Shown: positions 1 through 8,432 of the stretch, one piece after another | Layout of the letters: every line of letters starts with the position of its first letter | How positions within the stretch are numbered: the first letter of the stretch is position 1 | Assembly (NCBI GenBank): GCA_963830485.1 | Contig: CAWHNE010000017.1 | Location: forward strand, 62,001-126,000 | DNA: 64,000 nt | Direction of reading: 5' to 3' | Origin: CAIWHR01 sp963830485 | Lineage (GTDB): Bacteria > Pseudomonadota > Gammaproteobacteria > Burkholderiales > Casimicrobiaceae | Made by a program: the position numbers and the translations under genes | Notes under the pieces: model-generated | Told to the model about the DNA's origin: nothing | The model's database searches: none | The model's input: the letters and a program-made list of their open reading frames with translations, nothing else

Positions 1-159
1 GGGCGCCCCAACGTCAAGCTTGCCGCCACCGAGCGGGGAGCGGGTCAGGTGCTCGGCGGCGAATCCGACCCGACGTATGTTCAGATACTCGCAGAGGGCC
101 CGAGCACCTCGTTGCGGTTGAGCAACAAGGATGGACAGGTGCAGGTGCTGAAGCCGTAG
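1..159 (+). CDS. C-terminal end of an unrecognised protein (partial)
   Basis: The frame is open from the window edge and ends at TAG 157-159, giving the last 52 residues of a protein whose start lies outside. The tail is polar and ends in LSNKDGQVQVLKP. I do not recognise a family. It lies on the same strand as the following ThDP-enzyme gene, about 70 bp upstream of it. Codon use is GC-rich at third positions, like its neighbours, which supports it being a real coding end rather than chance. Confidence 0.5.
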   Translation, partial: GRPNVKLAATERGAGQVLGGESDPTYVQILAEGPSTSLRLSNKDGQVQVLKP

Positions 160-232
160 CTCCGATCCCGCATTTGGCAATCTCGCCGTCGGTCTTTCCC
201 TCGCACACGCACTGCGATTGACGGAGGCTCCG

Positions 233-1951
233 ATGCCCGCTTCTACCGCAAAGTCCGTCGCCGAGCTGGTCGTCGAATTCCTGGTCGGCCACGGCGTCGA
301 TCGCGTCTTCGGGCTGCAGGGCGGCCACATCCAGCCGATCTGGGATTTTCTCGCGCAGCGGGGCGTGCGCATCGTCGACGTCCGCGACGAGGGCGCGGCC
401 GTGCACATGGCACACGCGCACGCGGTGCTGTCCGGCGGCTTCGGCGTCGCGCTGGTGACGGCGGGCCCGGGTGTCACCAACTGCGTGACGGCGATGGCCA
501 ACGCGCAACTCGAGCGGGTGCCGGTGCTCCTGATCGGCGGCTGCGCGCCGGTCGCACAGGATGACCTGGGGCCGCTGCAGGGCATCGCGCACGTCGACAT
601 CATGCGCCCCGTCACGCGCCTCGCGCGCACGCTGCGCGTCGCGGACAACGTGCTGCGCGACCTGGACAAGGCGCTCGCCACCGCGCAAGGCGACGGTACG
701 GTCCCGGGGCCCGCGTACGTCGAGATCCCGACCGACGTGCTGCGGCAGACGGTGCCCGCCGCCATCGTGCTCGCCGAGTACCTCTCGGCCCGGCCGCGAA
801 GGCGCCTGCCGCCCGATCCCGCCGAGGTCGAGCGCGCAGCGCGCCTGCTCGACGAGGCGACGCGGCCGCTGGTCATGACCGGCCGCGGCGCGCTTGGCGC
901 CGGCCGCGAGCTCGTCGCGCTCCTCGAGCGCACCGGCGCCGTCTATCTCGACACGCAGGAGAGCCGCGGACTCGTCCCGGCGGAGCATGCGGCGATGGTC
1001 GGCGCGATGCGCGCCCGCGCGATGCAGGAAGCCGACCTCGTCGTCGTCGTCGGACGCAAGCTCGACTACCAGATGGGCTACGGCTCGCCGGCCGTGTTCG
1101 GCAAGGCGCGCTTCTTGCGTATCGGCGACAACTGGGAGGAGCTGCGCGAGAACCGCCGCGGCGAGGTCGAGCTGATGGCCGATCCCGCGCTGGCGCTCGC
1201 GGCGCTCGCGCAGGCGGTGACGCACAAGCCGCCGCGGCTCGACGTGCACTGGATGTCGACACTGCGCAGCGAGCACGCGCGCCGCTCGTCGCGCCACGCC
1301 GAGTCGCTCGCGAGCGTTGCCGCCGGCAAGGACGGCCACATGCATCCGAACCGCATCTTCGCCGCGCTCGCGAAGGTATTGAAGCCCGACGCGATCACCA
1401 TCGCCGACGGCGGCGACATTCTGAGCTTCGCGCGCATGGGACTCCCACCGCGCACCTACCTCGACTCCGGGACATTCGGCTGCCTGGGCGTCGGCATTCC
1501 CTACGGCGTCTCTGCCGCGCTGCTCCATCCCGAGCGGCAGGTCGTGGTCGTCACCGGCGACGGCGCCTTCGGCATCAACGCGATGGAGATCGACTCCGCC
1601 AAGCGCCACGGTGCGAAAGCCGTGTTCATCGTCGCGAACAACGCCGCATGGAACATCGAGCGGCTCGACCAGGAGATGAACTACGGCGGCCGCGTCGTCG
1701 GCACGACACTGCAGTGGTCCGACTACGCGGCGATGGCGCGCGCGTTCGGCCTGCACGGCGAGCGCGTCACCGATCCCGCGCGGCTCGACGGCGCGCTGGC
1801 GGACGCCTTCGCCCATGCGCCCGCGCTGCTCGACGTCGTCGTCACCCGCGATGCGCTGTCCTCCGACGCGGGCAAGGGACTCGGCTGGGTGCCCGTCTAC
1901 CAGGCGCTCACCGCGTGGGACGACGCCGAGCGCGCGCGCCGCACGTCCTGA
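233..1951 (+). CDS. thiamine-diphosphate-dependent enzyme, acetolactate synthase/2-hydroxyacyl-CoA lyase superfamily
   Basis: A 572-residue ThDP enzyme with the usual three domains. The catalytic Glu is at about residue 53 (RDEGAAVHMA), followed by the AGPGVTN segment of the Pyr domain. The ThDP/Mg motif runs from GDG near residue 441 to NN near residue 469. Members of this superfamily carboligate or decarboxylate 2-keto acids or cleave 2-hydroxyacyl-CoA. ATG 233 is preferred over TTG 218 because GGAGG sits 6 bases before it. The next gene is an acyl-CoA ligase 10 bp downstream, and there is no AHAS small subunit. A CoA-linked lyase or decarboxylase is therefore more likely than a biosynthetic AHAS, but the substrate cannot be told from sequence. 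Confidence 0.85.
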   Translation: MPASTAKSVAELVVEFLVGHGVDRVFGLQGGHIQPIWDFLAQRGVRIVDVRDEGAAVHMAHAHAVLSGGFGVALVTAGPGVTNCVTAMANAQLERVPVLLIGGCAPVAQDDLGPLQGIAHVDIMRPVTRLARTLRVADNVLRDLDKALATAQGDGTVPGPAYVEIPTDVLRQTVPAAIVLAEYLSARPRRRLPPDPAEVERAARLLDEATRPLVMTGRGALGAGRELVALLERTGAVYLDTQESRGLVPAEHAAMVGAMRARAMQEADLVVVVGRKLDYQMGYGSPAVFGKARFLRIGDNWEELRENRRGEVELMADPALALAALAQAVTHKPPRLDVHWMSTLRSEHARRSSRHAESLASVAAGKDGHMHPNRIFAALAKVLKPDAITIADGGDILSFARMGLPPRTYLDSGTFGCLGVGIPYGVSAALLHPERQVVVVTGDGAFGINAMEIDSAKRHGAKAVFIVANNAAWNIERLDQEMNYGGRVVGTTLQWSDYAAMARAFGLHGERVTDPARLDGALADAFAHAPALLDVVVTRDALSSDAGKGLGWVPVYQALTAWDDAERARRTS

Positions 1952-1961
1952 CGCGACGGGA

Positions 1962-3531
1962 ATGGGCGCGCTCCTCACGGTGGCAGAGGTCGTCGCGGCG
2001 CAGGCACGCCTGCAGCCGGAGAAGATCGGCGCGAGCGACTCGCGCCGCACGCTCACCTTCGCGCAGTGGCACGAGCGCGCCAACCGCCTCGCGAACGCGC
2101 TCGCCGGCCTCGGGCTCGCCAAGGGCGACCGCGTCGCGATCCTCGCCCACAACTGCGTCGAGTGGATGGAGATCTACGTCGGGCTCGCGGCCGCGGGTCT
2201 CGTCGCCGTGCCGATCAACTTCCGCCTCGTGTCGGCCGAGATCGCCTATATCGCGACGCACTGCGAGGCGCGGGCGTTCATCGCGCAGGACGATCTGGTC
2301 GACCGCATCGAGCCGATCCGCGCCGAACTCGACCTCGTTGCCGGAGGGATTCATCCACTTCGGCACGGAGCGCGCGCCGGCCGGATGGCAGGCGTACGAG
2401 GCGCTGCTGGGCCGAGCCTCACCGTCTCCTCCCGACGCGCGCGTCGCGCCCGAGGACACGTGGGCGCTGATGTACACGTCGGGCACCACGGGGCGGCCGA
2501 AGGGAGCCATCCGCAATCACGCGGGCAGCGCGCTGATTTCGCTGATCTCGGCGCTCGACATGGGCCTCACGCGCGACGACACCGGCCTTTTCGTGATGCC
2601 GATGTGCCATGCGAACTCGCTGTACTTCTCGTTCACGTTCACCTACCTCGGCGCCGCCTGCGTCATCGACGACCGCAAGAGCTTCGATCCCGAGCGCTTG
2701 CTCGGCACCCTCGCCGACGCGCGGATCACCTTCACGTCGCTCGTGCCGACGCACTACATCATGCTGCAGGAGGTGTCCGAAGCGGTCAAGCGCCGGCACG
2801 ACGTCGGCCGCGTGAGCAAGCTCATGATCTCCTCCGCGCCGGCGCGGCGCGAGACGAAGCTCGCGATCATGGAGCAGTTCCGGAACTCCCAGCTCTTCGA
2901 GCTCTACGGCTCGACCGAGGCGGGATGGGTCACGCTCCTGCGCCCGCACGAGCAGCTGACGAAGCTCGGCTCCGTCGGGCGCGAATGGACGGGCTCGGGG
3001 CCGGTCAAGCTCATCGGCGGCGACGGCCGCGAAGTAGCGGACGGCGAGACCGGCGAACTCTTCTCGCGCACACCCTACGTCTTCGACGGCTACTGGAAGA
3101 ATCCCGAGAAGACGGCCGAGGCGTTCCGCGGCGCCTGGTGCTCGGTCGGCGACATGGCCCGTCGCGACGAGGACGGCTACTATCACCTCGTCGATCGCAA
3201 GAGCAACATGATCATCAGCGGCGGCGAGAACGTGTATCCGTCCGAGGTCGAGCGCCTGCTCGGTGCACACCCGGCGGTGCAGGACGTTGCCGTCATCGGC
3301 GTTCCGCACGACAAGTGGGGCGAGGCCGTGCACGCGGTCGTCGTGCTTCGCGCCGGGCAGCGCGCGACCGAGGCCGAGCTCCTCGACTGGTGCAGGGATC
3401 GGATTGCGGGATACAAGCGCCCGCGCTCGGTCACGTTCATCGAAGAGGCGCAGATGCCGCGTACGGCGACGGGCAAGATTCTCCACCGGACGCTGCGCGA
3501 GCAGATCGCGGCGCTACCGCGCCGCGGCTGA
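1962..3531 (+). CDS. acyl-CoA ligase (AMP-dependent synthetase), frameshifted
   Basis: An ANL-family adenylating enzyme that would activate a carboxylic acid to its CoA thioester. The N-terminal part (MGALLTVAEVVAAQA to about position 2335) is in one frame. From LPEGFIHFG onwards the protein continues in the +1 frame. One extra base near 2336-2340 would explain this. The rest carries the ATP loop YTSGTTGRPKG, the LYGSTEAGW motif, the hinge GYYHLVDRKSNM and the C-terminal catalytic lysine in PRTATGKILHR. About 520 residues in total is normal for the family. It is probably co-transcribed with the ThDP enzyme. A sequencing indel or a true recent inactivation are both possible. Confidence 0.82.
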
Positions 3532-3540
3532 GGAAGTGCC

Positions 3541-4011
3541 ATGTCGAGCTACACGGCAGCGATTTCGTGGCTCCGCGGTGAGCAACCGTTCGTCGACGGC
3601 AAGTACAGCCGCCGTCACGCGTGGCGGTTCGACGGCGGCGTCGAGGTTCCGGCCTCGTCGTCGCCACACGCGGTGCGGGCGCCTTATTCCGATCCGCGCG
3701 CGGTAGATCCGGAGGAAGCCTTCGTAGCGTCGCTCTCCTCCTGCCACATGCTGTGGTTCCTGTCGATCGCGGCGGGGCGCGGGTTCCGGATCGACAGCTA
3801 CGTCGACGACGCCGTCGGCACGATGGCGAAGAACGCGGCCGGCAAGCACGCGATGACGCGCGTCGTGTTGCGGCCTCGGGTGATCTTTTCGGGAGATCGC
3901 CTGCCGGATCGGGCCGAGATCGACGCGATGCATCACGAGGCGCACGCCGAATGCTTCATCGCCAATTCCGTCCTCACCGAGGTCGTGTGCGAGCCCGTCG
4001 ATGCAGCGTGA
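3541..4011 (+). CDS. OsmC/Ohr-family peroxiredoxin-like protein
   Basis: A 156-residue OsmC-fold protein. The two reactive cysteines of the family are visible in SSCHMLWFL and AECFIANS, the pair that reduces organic hydroperoxides using a dithiol donor. The start is supported by GAGGAA 8 bases upstream. It begins 9 bp after the acyl-CoA ligase, so it may share that transcript, and it opens the long array of small genes that follows. Its length is normal for the OsmC branch (about 140-155). Assignment to OsmC rather than Ohr rests on overall pattern only. Confidence 0.85.
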   Translation: MSSYTAAISWLRGEQPFVDGKYSRRHAWRFDGGVEVPASSSPHAVRAPYSDPRAVDPEEAFVASLSSCHMLWFLSIAAGRGFRIDSYVDDAVGTMAKNAAGKHAMTRVVLRPRVIFSGDRLPDRAEIDAMHHEAHAECFIANSVLTEVVCEPVDAA

Positions 4012-4033
4012 CCACGCGTCTTCGTCGCCCGTC

Positions 4034-4243
4034 ATGACGTCGGTGCTGAGCTGTCCGCATTGCGGATCGGCGTCGACCGAGCAGATGCCACTCGACGCGT
4101 GCGTGCATTTCCACGAATGCGCCGCCTGCGGTGCGCTGCTTCGCCCCAAGCCCGGCGATTGCTGTGTGTTCTGCTCGTACGGGTCGGTCAGGTGTCCCCC
4201 GGTTCAGCTCGCGCGCGGCTGCGGCTGTGACGGGAGCGCATAA
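4034..4243 (+). CDS. small zinc-ribbon protein with GDCCVFCSYG motif
   Basis: About 69 residues from ATG 4034. It has a CPHC pair near the N-terminus, HECAAC in the middle and the conserved signature GDCCVFCSYG near the C-terminus, which suggests a zinc ribbon plus a further cysteine cluster. An upstream in-frame start at 4001 would overlap OsmC and is not favoured. Proteins with this signature are common in proteobacteria, often beside heavy-metal or small redox genes, but have no established function. The stop overlaps the ribosome-binding region of the next gene, so the two are likely translationally coupled. Confidence 0.7.
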   Translation: MTSVLSCPHCGSASTEQMPLDACVHFHECAACGALLRPKPGDCCVFCSYGSVRCPPVQLARGCGCDGSA

Positions 4244-4244
4244 C

Positions 4245-4772
4245 GTGCAGACGGCCGCCGATCCGGCGCCGGTCGAGGTCGTCGCGTACTCCGCGGAATG
4301 GCCCAGGCTATTCGCCGCCGAGCGTGACGCCCTGGCACGCACATTCCCGCCGGGGACGTTCACGATCGAGCACATCGGCAGTACGGCCGTGCCCGGCCTT
4401 GGCGCCAAGCCCATCGTCGACATCCTGATCGGCGCGCCGGCGCTCCCGGACATCGAAGCGCGGATCGACGCCATGGAGGCGCACGGCTATCAATACATGC
4501 CCGAGCACGAGGCGGTGCTGCCGCATCGCCGGTTCTTCGCGAAGCCCGCGCGCCGGCCGCGGCAGTTTCACGTGCACGCGGTGCGGACGGACAGCCGGTT
4601 TCGCGCGGAGCACCTCGCGTTTCGCGACGCGCTGCGCGCCGACGCCACGCTCGCGGCCGACTACCTGGCGTTGAAGCGCGAGCTGGCCGCGCGCTACGGC
4701 AGCGACCGCGAGGGCTACACCGACGCGAAGGGCGCGTTCATCCGGGCGGTCGTGCAGCGCGCATGCGCGTGA
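4245..4772 (+). CDS. GrpB/UPF0157 family nucleotidyltransferase-like protein
   Basis: A GrpB-family protein of about 175 residues. The hallmark IEHIGSTAVPGLGAKPIVDI is present, with a conserved region PHRRFFAKP and FHVHAV further on. The fold belongs to the nucleotidyltransferase superfamily; the cellular role is not known. GTG 4245 is chosen because GGGAG lies 9-13 bases upstream and it follows the previous stop by one base; the longer frame from 4131 would overlap the preceding gene. The 3' end overlaps the next gene by 10 bp, consistent with one transcript. Confidence 0.78.
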   Translation: MQTAADPAPVEVVAYSAEWPRLFAAERDALARTFPPGTFTIEHIGSTAVPGLGAKPIVDILIGAPALPDIEARIDAMEAHGYQYMPEHEAVLPHRRFFAKPARRPRQFHVHAVRTDSRFRAEHLAFRDALRADATLAADYLALKRELAARYGSDREGYTDAKGAFIRAVVQRACA

Positions 4773-5284
4773 TCGAGACCGCGACGCTCGTGCTCGAGCC
4801 GCAGCTTGCGTCGCATGCGGACGAGATGTTCGCCGTGTTGAGCGATCCCGCGATCTACGAGCACGAGAACGCGCCGCCGCTGTCGGTCGAATGGCTGCGC
4901 GAGCGATACCGCAGGCTCGAAACGAGGCGCTCCGCCGACGGCTGCGAGCAGTGGCTCAACTGGGTCATCCGCCTGCCGACTGGCGAGCTCATCGGTTATG
5001 TCCAGGCCACCGTGCATCACGACGGGCGAGCGGCGATCGCGTACGAGCTCGCGAGCCGCTACTGGGGCCGCAGTCTCGCGCGCGCCGCGGTCGAAGCGAT
5101 GATCAGCGAGCTGGTCGCGCGGTACGGCGTTCGCACGCTGTCGGCGGTGCTCAAGCGGAGCAACGACCGCTCGCTTCGCCTGCTCCAGCGACTGGCCTTC
5201 GCGCTCGCGACGCCCGAGCTGCACGCGCTGCGCAAGGTCGAGCCCGACGAGATCCTCATGCAGCGAGACGCGCGATGCGCCTGA
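4763..5284 (+). CDS. GNAT acetyltransferase, RimJ/RimL type
   Basis: A 173-residue N-acetyltransferase of the RimJ/RimL branch. It begins MRVIETATLVLEP and contains the beta4-alpha3 region ELASRYWGRSLARAAVEAM, which corresponds to the acetyl-CoA pyrophosphate loop, and the RSNDRSLRLLQRLAF segment typical of the C-terminal half. It would transfer acetyl groups to a protein N-terminus or a small amine. The start overlaps the grpB-like gene by 10 bp and the stop overlaps the next small gene by 10 bp. Confidence 0.75.
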   Translation: MRVIETATLVLEPQLASHADEMFAVLSDPAIYEHENAPPLSVEWLRERYRRLETRRSADGCEQWLNWVIRLPTGELIGYVQATVHHDGRAAIAYELASRYWGRSLARAAVEAMISELVARYGVRTLSAVLKRSNDRSLRLLQRLAFALATPELHALRKVEPDEILMQRDARCA

Positions 5285-5610
5285 CGTTCCAGCACGTGAA
5301 GCTCGTCCACACGGCGATCTTCGTGGTGCTGAGCGCGTGCGTCCTCTACGTCCTCTATTCCGGCGCGACGGCGCGCGTCACGCCGTGGACGTGGATCGCC
5401 GTGGCGGCGATCGTCGTCGAGGGATTCGCTCTGGCCATCACGGGCGGCCGATGTCCCCTCACGCGGCTCGCAGAGCGCCTCGGGGCGGCCGACGGACAGG
5501 TGGCCGATCTCTTCCTGCCGAAGTGGTTCGCCGATCGGATTTTCCCGATCTGCGGAAGCGTGTTCCTGATCGGGTGCGCGCTCCTCGCGGTGCGGCTTCT
5601 CGGGGCGTGA
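5275..5610 (+). CDS. small membrane protein, function unknown
   Basis: A 111-residue protein with three predicted membrane segments: residues about 11-29, 36-54 and 87-108. Between segments 2 and 3 lies a conserved-looking loop GGRCPLTRLAERLG followed by FLPKWFADRIFPICG. The loop resembles that of DUF2784-type proteins, of which another copy is encoded at 11239-11613, but overall similarity is too weak to assign. The start codon overlaps the GNAT stop by 10 bp, so translation is probably coupled. Confidence 0.6.
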   Translation: MRLTFQHVKLVHTAIFVVLSACVLYVLYSGATARVTPWTWIAVAAIVVEGFALAITGGRCPLTRLAERLGAADGQVADLFLPKWFADRIFPICGSVFLIGCALLAVRLLGA

Positions 5611-5633
5611 CCGGCCCTATAGACTGTCGCACC

Positions 5634-5876
5634 ATGCCGACGCTCGAGAGCGCTGCCCCGGTCCATTTCTGGCCATGCACGGAACGGCACATCGCCGAGA
5701 ACACGAGCTGCCGCGTCTACGTCTCCGGCGTGGATCGGCTCTACGCTGAGCTCGACGCGCAGGGGGTCGTCCATCCGAGCGCGCCGCTCGAGGACAAGCC
5801 GTGGGGATCGCGCGAGTTCGGGGTTCTCGATCCCGACGGCAACCTCGTCACCTTCGCCGAGCGCCGGCATGGCTGA
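5634..5876 (+). CDS. shortened VOC/glyoxalase-like protein
   Basis: An 80-residue frame whose C-terminal two thirds is a clear VOC half-module: FWPCTERHIAENTSC, then VSGVDRLYAEL, then WGSREFGVLDPDGNLVTF with the metal-side Glu region. Full VOC proteins are about 120 residues. Here the first strand (MPTLESAAPV) runs straight into the middle of the domain, so about 30-40 residues seem to be missing in frame. Its stop overlaps the next start by 8 bp. It may be a functional short form, a real deletion, or an assembly collapse. Confidence 0.6.
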   Translation: MPTLESAAPVHFWPCTERHIAENTSCRVYVSGVDRLYAELDAQGVVHPSAPLEDKPWGSREFGVLDPDGNLVTFAERRHG

Positions 5877-6093
5877 GCGGCTCGAATTCGACGTCTTCGG
5901 CAAGCGAATGATGGTCGAGCGCGCGGCCGACGGCTGGCGGCTGTGGAGGCCGGGGCCCGACGGGAAGCGGTCCCCGGTGGAGATCGAGATTCCCGCGTTC
6001 GTCGCCGAGGACGAGCTCCTGCAGTACCTCGACGACGTCTACCACGAGCTCGCCACGCCCGCGAATCCGTGCGTCAGGCGCGTTCCCGACTGA
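5869..6093 (+). CDS. small conserved protein resembling DUF7661
   Basis: A 74-residue protein, MAERLEFDVFGKRMMVERA followed by a strand-rich centre and the C-terminal helix ELLQYLDDVYHELATP and PCVRRV. The layout (FDVFG near the start, a Q/YLDD helix and a final proline-containing tail) matches a small widespread uncharacterised family often filed as DUF7661; I make that link from memory of the pattern. It overlaps the VOC-like gene by 8 bp. No catalytic motif is visible. Confidence 0.5.
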   Translation: MAERLEFDVFGKRMMVERAADGWRLWRPGPDGKRSPVEIEIPAFVAEDELLQYLDDVYHELATPANPCVRRVPD

Positions 6094-6107
6094 GCCCGGA
6101 GATCGCG

Positions 6108-6522
6108 ATGGCGGCGGAAAGGACCGCATCCCCGAAAGCGTCCGGCGCCGCGACGGTCGACGACTTCATGCGCGCACTCGATCACCCACTCAAGGCCGAG
6201 ATCGACGCTGTGCGCAAGATCATCGTCGCCGCGAGCCCGCGCATCGAGGAAGGCGTCAAGTGGAACGCGCCCAGCTTCCGCGCCGGCGAGTGGTTCGCCA
6301 CGATCAACCTGCGCTCGAAGGGCTTCGTGCATGTCATCCTGCACCTGGGCGCCAAGGTCGGGCACGACGCGACCACTCGCATGCGCGCGGCGGATCCCGC
6401 GGGGCTGCTCGAGTGGCTGGCGAAGGACCGGGCCGCGATCAGAGCTCCGCGATCGCGACGACATCGCTGCCAGGCGTGAGTCTCTGATCCGAATCGTGCA
6501 GCAGTGGATCGAGCCGCGATGA
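6108..6522 (+). CDS. DUF1801 (YdhG-like) protein with a C-terminal frameshift
   Basis: The frame from ATG 6108 encodes a DUF1801 domain: DDFMRALDHPLKAEID, IEEGVKWNAPSFRAG, and VHVILHLGAKVG. After WLAKDRAAIR the frame drifts into basic nonsense and stops at 6479. The +1 frame instead gives RDRDDIAARRESLIRIVQQW, which is the expected C-terminal helix, and stops at 6522. One extra base near 6440-6448 would explain both. DUF1801 proteins are small and uncharacterised; some are related to iron-chaperone-like folds. The repaired product would be about 137 residues, normal for the family. Confidence 0.65.
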
Positions 6523-6920
6523 TGTCGCAGATTGTCCACATTGTCCTCTTCTGGATCGTCGTGATCGCGGCGATCCGCGTCGCCGTCTGGTTTCCCGACA
6601 GCGTGCCCGCGCGCATTCTCTTCGCCCGACAGGGGCCCGAGCGCGGCCGCGGCGAGTCCGACGCCGACTTCCTGTTGCGTTGCGCGCGCTTCCACGGCGG
6701 CTGGTTCGCGCAGGCGGCGCTCCTGTTCGCGGCTGGCGCGGCCGCGCGGGCGTGGAGCCCCGCGCTCGCGGAATCGCTCCCGTTCGTCGTGCTGTGGGCC
6801 GTGGTGATCCCGGCGCTCGGCACCTTCGCCTTCGCCGCCGCCGCGATCGACCTCGGCCGATCATTGGTCGAGCGACGGCGCGGGCGGGCGCGTGCCGATA
6901 TGCAGGAGGCGGAAGCTTGA
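6519..6920 (+). CDS. membrane protein, function unknown
   Basis: A 133-residue protein with three hydrophobic segments (about residues 4-22, 62-82 and 88-112) and a basic C-terminal tail rich in Arg. The start is taken at the tandem ATG 6519/6522, which overlaps the stop of the repaired DUF1801 gene and so suggests coupling. The upstream ATG 6504 is also in frame. I do not recognise the family. It precedes the DUF3052 gene, with which it overlaps by 4 bp. Confidence 0.55.
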   Translation: MMSQIVHIVLFWIVVIAAIRVAVWFPDSVPARILFARQGPERGRGESDADFLLRCARFHGGWFAQAALLFAAGAAARAWSPALAESLPFVVLWAVVIPALGTFAFAAAAIDLGRSLVERRRGRARADMQEAEA

Positions 6921-7360
6921 GCGCAGCCGCCGGCTACTCGGGCACGCCGCTCGCCGCGAAGCTCGGCATCAAGGGCGGCAGCACCGTCTACATCGCCGAC
7001 GCGCCGCCGGGCTTCGAGCATGCGCTCGAGCCGCTTCCGCCCGACGTACGGTTCGTTCGTCGTCTGACCGCGGACGTCGACCTCGCCCATCTCTTCGGCA
7101 CGCGCAAGACGGAGCTCCGCGCCGCGCTGGCCTCGTGTCGCCGCATGCTCGCGCCGACTGCAACTGTCTGGGTGTCGTGGCCGAAGAAGTCGTCGGGCGT
7201 TCCGTCCGAGATCACCGAGGACACGGTGCGCGAGGTGGCGCTGCCGTTGGGATTCGTCGACGTCAAGGTTTGCGCCGTCGATGCGATCTGGTCGGGGCTG
7301 AAGCTCGTCGTGCGCAAGGAGCTTCGGCCGGCAGGCCGCGGAGCTGTCCGTCGCGATTGA
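6917..7360 (+). CDS. DUF3052 family protein
   Basis: A 147-residue protein matching DUF3052: GYSGTPLAAKLGIKGG near the N-terminus, a central FVRRLTADVDLAHLF, and the signature VWVSWPKKSSGV followed by DVKVCAVDAIWSGLKL. The family is widespread and uncharacterised. TTG 6917 is chosen as start because AGGAGG (6903-6908) precedes it at a normal distance and no ATG or GTG fits. The start overlaps the previous stop. Codon use is like the neighbours. Confidence 0.8.
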   Translation: MSAAAGYSGTPLAAKLGIKGGSTVYIADAPPGFEHALEPLPPDVRFVRRLTADVDLAHLFGTRKTELRAALASCRRMLAPTATVWVSWPKKSSGVPSEITEDTVREVALPLGFVDVKVCAVDAIWSGLKLVVRKELRPAGRGAVRRD

Positions 7361-7447
7361 CGCGACGGCGCGACTGCGCGAGCATCTGCGCTCCTCGGCA
7401 CGTTCCGCGCGGGCACGCATGGCGAAGCGAAACACGGAGGCTTTGGC

Positions 7448-7822
7448 ATGAGATCGGTCGCGGCCGTGATCGGCGGGCTCGTCGCGTGGATCGTCCTCGC
7501 CACGATCGGCAATTTCGTGCTGCGTGCGCTCCTGCCGGGTTACGCGGATGTCGAGCAGGCGATGACATTCACGGCCGGCATGCAGGCGGGGAGGCTCCTC
7601 GTCGGCGCCGCCGCGTCCTTCGGCGCGGGGTGGGCAGCGGCGCGTATCGCGCGCGGCGCCGGGCGCGTCGCGTGGGCGCTGACGATCGTCCTCGTCGTCC
7701 TGTTCGTCCCCGTGCACTACGGGCTCTGGGATCGCTTCCCTCTCTGGTATCACCTCGCGTTCTTCGCGTCGCTCGTCGTCGCGACGCCGGCCGGCGCGGC
7801 GGTCGTCCCCAGCCGCGCATGA
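7448..7822 (+). CDS. four-helix membrane protein, function unknown
   Basis: A 124-residue protein with four membrane helices (about residues 4-26, 45-66, 74-92 and 99-118) separated by short loops. The start MRSVAAVIGGLVAW follows GGAGG at a normal spacing. It has no recognisable domain. It sits alone between the DUF3052 and GFA genes with an 87-bp gap upstream, the longest gap in this part of the array, so a promoter could lie there although I see no convincing one. Confidence 0.6.
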   Translation: MRSVAAVIGGLVAWIVLATIGNFVLRALLPGYADVEQAMTFTAGMQAGRLLVGAAASFGAGWAAARIARGAGRVAWALTIVLVVLFVPVHYGLWDRFPLWYHLAFFASLVVATPAGAAVVPSRA

Positions 7823-7871
7823 GCCCACCGGGCCGCTCCACGGGTGAAGCGCGGAGCGCGAAGGCGCTCCA

Positions 7872-8315
7872 ATGAGCGGCTGGCGGCGCCCCGAGGCCCG
7901 TGGCGGAGGCGCGACGATCACCGGCCGCTGCCAGTGCGGGGCCGTCCTTTGGCGGCTCGACGGTGACATCGCGTTCATCAACCACTGTCACTGCTCGATC
8001 TGCCGCCGGATCCACGGCACGGCGTTCGGCACGTTCGCGCACGGCGCCGCGGCTGCGTTCCACTGGGTTCGCGGCGATAGCGCGATCGCGCGCTACGAGT
8101 CTTCGCCGGGCGTCTTTCGCTGCTTCTGCCGCGTCTGCGGATCGCAGGTGCCGGTGATCGAGGACGACGAAGTCTGCATCCCCGCGGGCGGTATCGACGG
8201 TGACCCCGGCACGCGGCCGTCCCTCCACATCTTCGTCGGCTCGAAGGCGGCGTGGCACGAGATCACCGATCCGCTGCCGCAATTCGCGGCGTTCCCGCCC
8301 GACGACGAAGCGTAG
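7872..8315 (+). CDS. GFA/CENP-V family zinc protein
   Basis: A 147-residue protein of the glutathione-dependent formaldehyde-activating (GFA) fold. Zinc ligands are visible as GRCQCGAVLW, HCHCSICRRIHG and FCRVCGSQV, the standard three cysteine groups of the family. Members bind one or two zinc ions; most do not have a proven enzymatic role despite the name. It lies in the small-gene array and may begin a sub-operon with the RidA remnant and GNAT genes that follow. Confidence 0.85.
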   Translation: MSGWRRPEARGGGATITGRCQCGAVLWRLDGDIAFINHCHCSICRRIHGTAFGTFAHGAAAAFHWVRGDSAIARYESSPGVFRCFCRVCGSQVPVIEDDEVCIPAGGIDGDPGTRPSLHIFVGSKAAWHEITDPLPQFAAFPPDDEA

Positions 8316-8348
8316 ACGGCGCTCGCACGGTCCGCAGGAGGCAAGCCC

Positions 8349-8426
8349 ATGACGATCACGCGTATCGGCGTCGTGCCGGGAGACGGCGGCCTCCTGGTCG
8401 AGGTCATGGTGACCGCGGCGCGGTGA
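8349..8426 (+). pseudogene. RidA-family remnant with large internal deletion
   Basis: A 25-codon frame with a strong ribosome-binding site (AGGAGG, 8337-8342). Its first residues MTITRIGVVPG match the N-terminus of RidA-like proteins, and its last residues LLVEVMVTAAR match the last strand of the same family. About 90 central residues are absent, and the reading frame is intact across the joint. I infer an internal in-frame deletion of a ridA-like gene. The assignment rests on two short segments, so it is moderate. Confidence 0.5.
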
Positions 8427-8432
8427 GGGGCG

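Noticed and set aside
14..2152. A 712-codon minus-strand frame opposite the ThDP enzyme gene
   Set aside because: Low-complexity basic translation, spans several real plus-strand genes and has no ribosome-binding site.
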